From assembly GCF_020379485.1 (NCBI RefSeq), contig NC_063452.1:42213148-42277147 (forward strand): a DNA stretch of 64,000 nt, given 5' to 3'. This DNA comes from Brassica napus. Its lineage: Eukaryota; Streptophyta; Magnoliopsida; Brassicales; Brassicaceae. Position 1 is the stretch's first letter. Each line of letters starts with the position of its first letter. Shown piece after piece: positions 56,598-64,000 of this stretch. Below the pieces are notes generated by a model that did not search any database, was not told where the DNA came from, and saw only the letters and a program-made list of their open reading frames with translations. The translations under genes were made by a program, and so were the position numbers.

Positions 56598-57531
56598 TGA
56601 TGTGCCGTGGGGTAGCGCACCGGGCAAAACAGGCATGCATGGCTTGATCATGGAAAACAGTAAAGATATATGTTCATTGTTTGACTCATATCTTCCAAAC
56701 CACGAGGCTTCTACGCATGAAATCACTTGGAGAATGTTCTCAACTCAATTACGGAGCTCCTTGAAGAAGAATCAGATCAAACGGAGTTCATATGTGATAG
56801 TTATGCTATTTACAAATCAGGTGATCTTCAGTTCTCGCGAATTCAGACCACCCGAGAAGCTCGAAATGGCTAACCTTCTTTCTGATGAACCAACGGTCAA
56901 TTCAATCATGAAAAAGATTATTATTCATGTTCTAAATGTTCAAGAAAGCATTGGGTTTGATGGTTTTCAAAAAGATTCAAAAACAAACTTGTTTGGGCCA
57001 AATGGAGAAACCGATAAATATTGGCTAAGGGAAAAGATGGATTTCGACCAGGCCTCAAAGGGACATTTCTTGGCCCATATCAGGGTATATTCTTCACCTT
57101 TCAAATTCCTGGTCGTGGCTATATGAAGAGGTAGTCCAAGTTTCAGTCAAAGACTTTATTTAGTCAAGTCTTTGTTTCTATTTCCAATGTCTTGTTTTTA
57201 GCACATTTTTCTTTGGATCTCTACAACTTGTAATCCTATAAATAAGGCCTTAGAGCCACGAAATAAAACAGATTGTTTTTCCTTTTTTAAGAGTTTCTCT
57301 CATTGTTCTTTGTTTAGAACACTTCTTAGTTTCTTGGTGAGGTTATCTCCAAGTTTCGATCCTTCTTTTGTTGGACCGGTGCGTCACATCCGGCAACGAT
57401 CGAAGTCTGGTAGTATATTTGGGCTATTCTGCAACCCTTAGTGTCACCCCTCGATCCATCAGTTCTCAATCCTCTCGGATCTGAGTTCATATCAACCTTA
57501 CCGAAAGAGTGATCCCGTTTTGGGCGTATCA
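56598..57531 (+). repeat. 5' LTR of the non-autonomous element
   Basis: 934 bp. A frame of about 170 codons is open from the LTR start (VPWGSAPGKTGMHGLIM) to 57126, and is likewise open in the 3' LTR. TATAAATA at 57237-57244 and AATAAAA near 57262 mark a likely promoter and polyadenylation region. Confidence 0.93.
57237..57244 (+). promoter_or_regulatory. TATA box in the 5' LTR
   Basis: TATAAATA follows TTGTAATCC, about 20 bp before an AATAAAA. The same sequence is kept in the 3' LTR at 60422-60429. Confidence 0.6.
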
Positions 57532-58028
57532 AGTGGTATCAGAGCCACTCTTCCGGTAACTCTATTATCATTCCATCTTATCATCTCTCCATCTTCTTCA
57601 AACACTTCTTCTTCTACCTTTCTTGAATCCGGGCCCCTCATTACCATCCATTTATAAAAAAAAAAAAAAAGATTTACGATTTGATTCAAAAAAAAAAAAA
57701 AAAAAATAGAAAAAGTTCAAAGTTTGTTTTGTGGATTGGTGGTGGAAGAGAAAGCCTGCTGGCTGAGGAGAAATCCAGCCTTTGAGGTGGTTAAAACGGA
57801 TTTCAAAAATCAAAAATCTCTTATCTATCTATCTTGAGAAAAACCCTTTGTTTGCTTTGGATCTACCCATTGGGATTCTTGATTTGTTCTCTCAGAACCT
57901 TGAGGAGACTCTTGAGTGACCACTAAAATCTTAGAGAAACACTTGTGTGGGTGAGATCAAACACTTGAGAGTGTGAGGATTATTTTATCTGTTAACCCTT
58001 TTGTGTTAAGTAATTTTTCTGGATAAAG
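57532..58028. other. Leader of the non-autonomous element
   Basis: It contains the primer-binding site and two A-runs (57657-57670 and 57690-57706), then a CTTGAG-rich non-coding stretch up to the ORF start. Confidence 0.6.
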
Positions 58029-59781
58029 ATGTTTGGTCTTCAGAAGGGAAGTAGCAAGAAGAAATTCCAGCGAGAAGCTAACTTTAAATCTTCATCTCAA
58101 AATTCATTGAATATTTTTGATGATTTTGTTCCTATGCAGGAAAGACTAACCCAAAGAAGACCACATAAGATGCCGAACAGGAGGTGCAAAGAGCAGTTCA
58201 AAACGTCCAAAGGCGAAGCTGATCCAAAAAGGAAACATTTTCAGTTTGATGTCCAACAATTTTGTGATAACTTTGTGAAGGGTGTGGACAAAGCCCTCAA
58301 GGACGTCAGCAAGAGCCAAAAGAAGAGCACACCCACACGTGCCCCAGTAGCTGAGCCATCAATTTTCATCAGTGAAAAACCCAAAGGTAAATCTGAAAAC
58401 AACCTTGAAGATCTAAAAGATTTTTCAGATTCTTTACCAATTTTTGATAAGTATGATGAAGAGCTAATGGAAAGTTAGATCACTTGTGAGGATGAATGTG
58501 ATCTTCCTTCTCCAAAACCTGATCTTATGTTTGATATTGATAATGAAGAGACTAATGGACTAACCTGTTTTGAACCGGAGCATCCGAGTAGTCTTGTTCT
58601 AGTTTCACAGGTTTTTGAGGAAGAACCATTGAACTACCAACATCAAGGACCACGTCTTGAGACTAGGAGACCCTTGGACAATGATCTTAGTCCCATCTTT
58701 GATGAAGAAGACGAGCTTGATCCAATCTTTGATGAGGAAGCACCAAGCACATCATCCATCATCATAGAGAAACATCTTTGCTTTGATCCAGGCACAACTT
58801 CTACGCCTTTGCCTAAAAAGCACTGTGAGAAACTTTATTTACTTAATTCTCTGCCTGAAATGTTTGTTAAGATCAGTTCTCCTGTTGTAAATCGTTTTGG
58901 TTTTGACAAAGTTAAAGAATTTTGTGTTTCAAATTCTGTTTTTGATAACATGATTCATTCTTCTGAGAAATTTGAACTTGACGGAATTCTTGATCAAAAA
59001 CGTTTTCAAAATGGCAATGACATCCATTTTGAATTTTTTTGAGTCTTGATCAGTTTTTGAAACATAGCAAAAGTTTTGATCATCTTGAAAAGTCATTTGA
59101 GCTTGATTTGCAACAGTCTGATTTTTGTGCTAGAAAATCGTTTGATTCATATGTCTTCAAAGAAAATGACATTAATCTGAGCCCTAATAGACATGAACTG
59201 ATCACTGGTAATTTATTTGCATCCACTTGTGCCTTGGACAAATTTTTGGTTAAGAAGTTGCTGAAACAAAAATCACATAGAGCTGAAACCGATTTTATTT
59301 TTGATTCTGTTTTGAAGCTAGATAACTTGTGTGTTGAAACTGATAAACCTTGGCATAATTTGAAACCAAAGTTTGAAAATTGTGTTGTCTTGAGCTTTGA
59401 TGTCATCTTGGTTTACAACACATTCTTTGATGATTATCCTAAGAGCTTGGATCATGTTCTTGATGTCCTAAGGATAGAGAAACTCTTTGATTATTTCTCT
59501 CCCAGATTTGATGTGGTTTCCCTAGTTGTTTTGAAAGTACATGATAAGTATGATCAGTTCCCAAGGAGAGAAAACACTGGTGAACGCCAAAGTTCTTATG
59601 TATCAGGGACATGGAACTGGAAGTACTTGAGGAAAACAAGTCTAAAACTCCAAGGAACTTTCTGTCCATACTTTTCCTTCATTGAATTTTATATGATTTT
59701 AAAATTCGTTTTCTCTTATTCATTTCCTTTTGAGAGAGGTGAAATGGATTTGAGGTCAAATCCTTTTCAAGAGGGAGGGAA
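58029..59781 (+). pseudogene. Single gag-like ORF of the non-autonomous element
   Basis: From ATG 58029 the frame encodes a basic N-terminus (FGLQKGSSKKKFQREANFKS), then FDVQQFCDNFVKGVDKALKD and acidic repeats with FDEEDELDPIFDEEAPS. A Phe/Asp/Lys-rich region follows (FDKVKEFC, SLDQFLKHSKSFDHLEKSFE). A TAG at 58476-58478 is in frame with the following stretch. A one-base shift lies at the seven-T run 59034-59040. I recognise no catalytic motif or zinc knuckle. The gag-like call rests on position, charge pattern and single-ORF structure. The last frame continues into the 3' LTR to 60319 without a stop, which is unusual. Confidence 0.6.
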
Positions 59782-60716
59782 TGATGTGCCGTGGGGTAGC
59801 GCACCGGGCAAAACAGGCATGCATGGCTTGATCATGGAAAGCAGTAAAGATATATGTTCATTGTTTGACTCATATCTTCCAAACCACGAGGCTTCTACGC
59901 ATGAAATCACTTGGAGAATGTTCTCAACTCAATTACGGAGCTCCTTGAAGAAGAATCAGATCAAACGGAGTTCAAATGTGATAGTTATGCTATTTACAAA
60001 TCAGGTGATCTTCAGTTCTCACGAATTCAGACCACCCGAGAAACTCGAAATTGCTAACCTTCTTTCTGATGAAACAACGGTCAATTCAATCATGAAAAAG
60101 GTTATTATTCATGTTCTAAATGTTCAAGAAAGCATTGGGTTTGATGGTTTTCAAAAAGATTCAAAAACGAACTTGTTTGGGCCAAATGGAGAAACCGATA
60201 AATATTGCCTAAGGGAAAAGATGGATTTCGACCAGGCCTCAAAGGGACATGTCTTGGCCCATATCAGGAGTATATTCTTCACCTTTCAAAGTCCTGGTCG
60301 TGGTTATATGAATAGGTAGTCCAAGTTTCAGTCAAAGACTTTATTTAGTCAAGTCTTTGTTTCTATTTTCAATGTCTTGTTTTTAGCACATTTTTCTTTG
60401 GATCTCTACAACTTGTAATCCTATAAATAAGGCCTTAGAGCCACGAAATAAAACAGATCGTTTTTCCTTTCTTATGAGTTTCTCTCATTGTTCTTTGTTT
60501 AGAACACTTCTTAGTTTCTTGGTGAGGTTATCTCCAAGTTTCGATCCTTCTTTTGTTGGACCGGTGCGTCACATCCGGCAACGATCGAAGTCTGGTAGTA
60601 TCTTTGGGCTATTCCGCAACCCTTAGTGTCACCCCTCGATCCATCAGTTCTCAATCCTCTCGGATCTAAGTTCATATCAACCTTACCGAAAGAGTGATCC
60701 CGTTTTGGGCATATCA
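59782..60716 (+). repeat. 3' LTR of the non-autonomous element
   Basis: 935 bp, one base longer than the 5' copy (an extra A near 60269). It directly abuts the purine tract and ends TATCA before the CTCTC target copy. Confidence 0.93.
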
Positions 60717-63205
60717 CTCTCGCTCTCGAGATCAGCATTCTTCTGTTCAAGCTCGCGGATGATTCTTCGAGATGATTCCAGTGCGGCTTTAAACTCATCG
60801 CATCGAGCAACGGTGCGGGTCATCATCCCGTTGAGCTTCTCCAGATTGGCCCTTGACTCGTTCAGTTGACGAGCAGAAACCTCTTCCTTCTCAGCGAACT
60901 CCTTCTTGGCCAGCTCGAGCTCGTCCAAGGCTCCTTTAAGGGCCGTGTCGTATTTATCAATCACGACATTTATCGTGCTATCACCCTGAACACGCGACAC
61001 AATGGAAATCGTGAGAAGTTAGGAGTCAAGGAATTTAAAAAAAAAAGGAGAATCAAGCCGTTTACCAGCAGTTTGGCCCTCGCAGCTTCTTCGTATTCAC
61101 CCCCGAAGATAAGGTCTTTCACGGCAGGAAGAGGTTTCGCCCTCCCTCTTATTTGACAGAGAAACTCTCCACATTTCTCTGGAAGGTACACTAAGGGAGC
61201 CGGTCCCTCGTAGTGGAAGTCGACCTTGTCGGGAAAGCTGAATCCGGGTGCCCTCCTTAGGATAGTGGCGCCGCGGGAAGAAGTACCGGACTGGACGGCC
61301 CCTCCCCCAACGGGAACTGGAGTTCTCTCGCGAGGAGACGTCAGAACAGGAGACCGCCTCTCATCATCGTCTTCGTCATTTCCCCTCCTTATCAGGAGGG
61401 GCGACCCTTCGCTATCTTCCTCGGAATCACCCGAGCGGGCGGCATTAAGAGAAGTCTCGCGTTCCTCTCCTCCACTTACTCCCTCCTCGTCATTCCGTCC
61501 CTCCGAGGCTTCAGGCTCAGAAACCCCCTCTTCGGGCTGAAGTTCTTCTTCTCGAGCATTTTCCTCCTCTTGCTCGATCGGTTCGTCAGCATTTTCTAAC
61601 TGCTCGCCGGCGGACTGGGAGGGCGTCCTTCTCTTCTTTTTCTTCTTCCGGGGTTCACCGGAAGGAGGGACGTCACTCGTCTCCTCAATACTCCTCTCGA
61701 CTCCCGAGCCATCGCCTCTTTTCCTTTTCTTGCCCTTCCCCGCACTTCTGGCATTAGAAGGGAAAACCTCGTCAGAACCAGGAACCGCCGTTGAGGGTCC
61801 TTCCCCGCTAGTCAGCCCCAGCTGGGCTGCTATTATTGCACTCAGATCAGGAAGAGTACCCATTTTCTTTGCCTCGGTAACTTGTTTTTGGATGTCTCTC
61901 GGGAAGATGTCCAGTCGCTTAGCGCGAATGGGAAGAACGGTCGGAAGATTGGATCTCCACTCTCCTGAAAACGTAAGGAAGAAGGGTCAGGACGCGACGA
62001 ATAAAACTTGCGACTAAAAGAGCACAGTCTATAGCTGCGAGAGAACGTACTTCGAGCGATTCGATCTTTAAGCTCACGGATCTTCTCGACGGAGATCTCG
62101 GACCAACGATAGATTCGAAGCAAAGCGACGGCACGAACACTCCTCAAGAAATCTTCGGGATAAACTAGGGAGGTAGGATGGCCAACTGCATACAAAGCAA
62201 AAAAATGGTTGGTTAGAATCGACAAATCGCTTACGGTTTGCGACAGAATATTCTACCACAAGAACGGTTCCAAAGAACTAGATAATCATCTTGGGGAGGC
62301 TCCTCGAAGGCCGAGCTGTCGGACTTAAGGAAGAAGTAGGAGCGCTGACAGTTCTGCGTCTTATTCGGATGACCGGCACACACATTGCAGTTCGGTCGCA
62401 TCTTCACCGAGTAGCTGCCATCCTTCATGTCGATTATCGAGGTCATCTCCTCGAACGACCTAACGCTCATCGGCATGTTGATCTGCTCCGCCAAAACCGA
62501 CAAAGTGACCGCTAGTCGCAGCGAGCCATTCAGCAGCTGACTGATCGCGAGATCTCGACGTCTGGCGTATGCTGTGATCAGTCGCGGGATGGGGAACCAG
62601 CAACGAGTGTCTTCCTGAAAATAGGATTCGTACACCGTCTGGTACCCCATCGGAGGAGACCAGGGTCTCTGCGCTTCCGTAGGCACAAGGAAGGTCACGC
62701 CTACGGCACCCGCAGCCCGAAGAACCTTCTTCACGCTTCCAGGAGTCGACTTCGTCTTCTCTACGCCCTCCCAGTCCTGACCGGCCAAGAAGGCAGGACG
62801 CAATAAGTCGGGAAGGAGTTAAGGAAGCTCTTCGAAAATTCCGTCGGGGTAAAAGGTAGTCGGGAAAAACTCGGCATCAGAATCATCGTCCTCCGAGAGA
62901 CCGACTTCCGCAGGTCGAGCTCTCAGGGCGACCGAGTCAACAGGCATCGCCCCGCTCTGCCTGTCTCTCGAACATTCCATTGCATCCCTCGCAACGACGT
63001 TCTGGCTTCCTTCTCTCGCGAGTCTCGCAGCATCCGCAACCAGAAGTCGCTGAGAGCGAGATAGATTCGCCGTGTCCATCATCGCTGTGCGATGAATCAC
63101 CTCCGGATCTCTGACACGACCCCCGTCGGGATTCCTTGTCGGATTCGTCGTCGCTGCGACTGCCTTTCCCTTCTGTTGCTTCGATAGCCTCTGACCTGAC
63201 GACAT

Positions 63206-63838
63206 CGCGGAACGGAACGGTGAAGAATGCTTCGAATGAATCTAACAACGCTTAGAGAGATAAAGGAAAGAGAGAGAAAGTACCTTTGATCGCGGAGAAA
63301 AACTATAAGAAATGAGGGGGGACCTGCGTATTTATAAGGAAAAGAGAGGGGGGGAAACTCGAGGCGCCATCATTAAGTCTATTCGGGCCTAAACGGGCCT
63401 CGAAATCCGCCCTAAAAACCCAACGGACCCTCGCGACGTTTCGACTTCTCGGTGCATTTAAAAGAGAAAAAAAGGGGGGGAATTCGAGGTGTCGTCATTA
63501 AGCCTAAACAGGCCTAAAAGGGCCTCGAAACTCTCCCAAATGTCCAGCGGACCCTCACGACGGTTCGGCTTCTCGTCTAGATCGGACGTCGGTCATCTTA
63601 AAATCAGAACAAACCAACGGTTAATCTAGATATGTCGGTCGGCCTCCCTGCGACACAACGATCAAAAGGAGCGATAAAGCCTCTACTGCTCGCTTCCGAG
63701 AGAACGACGTTGTGCGACTCATCGACCAACCGCTCTAACCTTCCGACAGGCCTTCTATTCCCTCAAACCTTCAAACCTTAGAATCCACCACGAGCCAGAA
63801 AGCACTTCGCTCACTAATGGACTAGGGGGGGGACTTAC
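63206..63838 (-). promoter_or_regulatory. Presumed promoter/leader region of the Tat antisense gene
   Basis: This non-coding interval lies between the antisense gene start and the 3' LTR. Near-duplicate blocks (GGGCCTAAACGGGCCTCGAA near 63384 and CAGGCCTAAAAGGGCCTCGA near 63508) show an internal duplication of about 125 bp. Read on the minus strand it would have to hold the promoter; CCTTATAAATACGCAG (about 63340-63325) contains a TATAAATA box 120-130 bp from the ATG. Promoter activity is inferred. Confidence 0.5.
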
Positions 63839-64000
63839 TGTAGAGGATGGATTTGACCATCCCACAAGGCCCGATGAATAGAAAGGCCTGGCCTGGATTA
63901 GGTAGAGCGACGGCTCGATCGGTCGGCTCAAGAGTCAGGTCTCTCGGCTTGACTCTTGAGTACTTTTTGTCAATCATCATCGACTAAAGTACATTCCGCT
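63839..64000 (+). repeat. 3' LTR of the Tat-clade element (partial)
   Basis: The first 162 bp match the 5' LTR from 48444 with five differences by eye. The remainder and the right target duplication lie beyond the window. Confidence 0.93.

Larger units (their letters stand above)
56598..60716 (+). mobile_element. Non-autonomous LTR retrotransposon with a single gag-like ORF
   Basis: The LTRs 56598-57531 and 59782-60716 start TGATGTGCCGTGGGG and end CGTTTTGGGC(G/A)TATCA. The primer-binding site TGGTATCAGAGCC (57534) and purine tract AAGAGGGAGGGAA (59769-59781) are in place. The target duplication is CTCTA/CTCTC (56593-56597, 60717-60721). By eye I count about 22 differences between the 935-bp LTRs, roughly 2-3%. 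The interior (2.25 kb) has one long decayed ORF and no protease, RT or integrase, so it must use enzymes of another element. It lies antisense within the coiled-coil exon of the Tat antisense gene. Confidence 0.93.
55812..63205 (-). pseudogene. Antisense spliced gene of the Tat element (Transposase_28-like protein), interrupted
   Basis: The coding order on the minus strand is exon 63205-62257, 62185-62051, 61964-61066, then 60985-60717 continued at 56592-55812 beyond an inserted LTR element. Sites TGTG|GTAGAA, GCAG|TTGGCC, GAA|GTACGT, TTTCAG|GAGAG, CTG|GTAAAC and TTCAG|GGTGAT keep phase throughout, giving about 1010 codons. Exon 1 carries a block resembling Pfam Transposase_28 ('putative gypsy type transposon'): YESYFQEDTRCWFPIPRLI, LNGSLRLAVTLSVLAEQINM. 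Exon 3 has an acidic/basic low-complexity part with KKKKKRRTPSQ. Exon 4 is a coiled coil (LDELELAKKEFAEKEEV, IIRELEQKNADLESES) with an acidic Ser/Glu tail. TAA at 62819-62821 interrupts exon 1. Function is unknown; extra antisense ORFs are recorded for Tat-clade elements. Confidence 0.75.
48444..64000 (+). mobile_element. Giant Ty3/gypsy retrotransposon, Tat clade, with antisense gene (right end cut by the window)
   Basis: The 5' LTR is 48444-48957 and the 3' LTR starts at 63839 and runs off the window. The primer-binding site TTGGCGCCCACCGTGGGG (48959) and a G-rich purine tract ACTAGGGGGGGGACTTA (63822-63838) define the ends of the interior. Sense genes are gag (49002-50541) and pol (50545-54895), with a second RNase H before integrase, a Tat-clade trait. 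Downstream lie a 97-bp tandem repeat and a spliced antisense gene (63205-55812). A smaller LTR element (56598-60716) is inserted into the antisense gene. Without it the element is at least 11.4 kb. Confidence 0.93.

Noticed and set aside
56464..57126. A 220-codon plus-strand gene starting at 56464
   Set aside because: Its first part is antisense of the Tat antisense exon and its second part is LTR sequence; the junction was created by the insertion.

Overview
This is plant nuclear DNA from a transposon-rich part of a Brassicaceae genome, most likely Brassica. The basis is AT-rich spacer, intron-split plant genes with GT/AG boundaries, and repeat families typical of crucifers: Helitrons with TCTATACTATTAAAA ends, CTCCCTCC Stowaway ends, CACTACAAGAAAACA CACTA ends and Tat-type Ty3/gypsy elements. 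I see no intact single-copy host gene, no rRNA or tRNA gene and no CRISPR. The window is a stack of nested mobile elements around two broken host genes.

1-13.9 kb: a Helitron, a mariner/Stowaway deletion derivative that keeps one transposase exon, then two convergent wax-ester-synthase/diacylglycerol-acyltransferase (WSD-type) genes. The left copy (+, 2996-4907) lacks exon 1 and has a stop codon in exon 5. The right copy (-, 13821-5233) keeps all seven exons but has two frameshifts, and its first intron holds a 6.2 kb full-length LINE with a perfect 15-bp target-site duplication (TSD).

14-31.3 kb: a PIF/Harbinger transposase with two nonsense codons, a GRF-type zinc-finger gene beside it, several MITEs and Mutator-like elements (two with exact 9-bp TSDs), a worn Ty1/copia element split by three hAT-type insertions, and a solo LTR (TSD ACACC) inside a terminal-inverted-repeat (TIR) element.

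31.3-46.1 kb: a complete CACTA element (31364-36753, TSD ATC) whose four-exon TnpD gene reads open throughout. It lies inside an older long inverted repeat. Next comes a non-autonomous LTR element on the minus strand (37056 to about 46142) that has captured a pentatricopeptide-repeat gene fragment and was itself invaded by a 5.7 kb copia element (TSD AAACT).

46.1-64 kb: a second Helitron, a LINE remnant, then a giant Ty3/gypsy Tat-clade element (48444 to beyond the window end). It carries decayed gag and pol, a 97-bp tandem repeat and a multi-exon antisense gene (63205-55812). That antisense gene is interrupted by a 4.1 kb gag-like non-autonomous LTR element with LTRs about 2-3% diverged by eye. 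The insertion order can be read from the nesting: the WSD genes, the outer inverted repeat and the capture element are old; the CACTA element and the small LTR element are recent.
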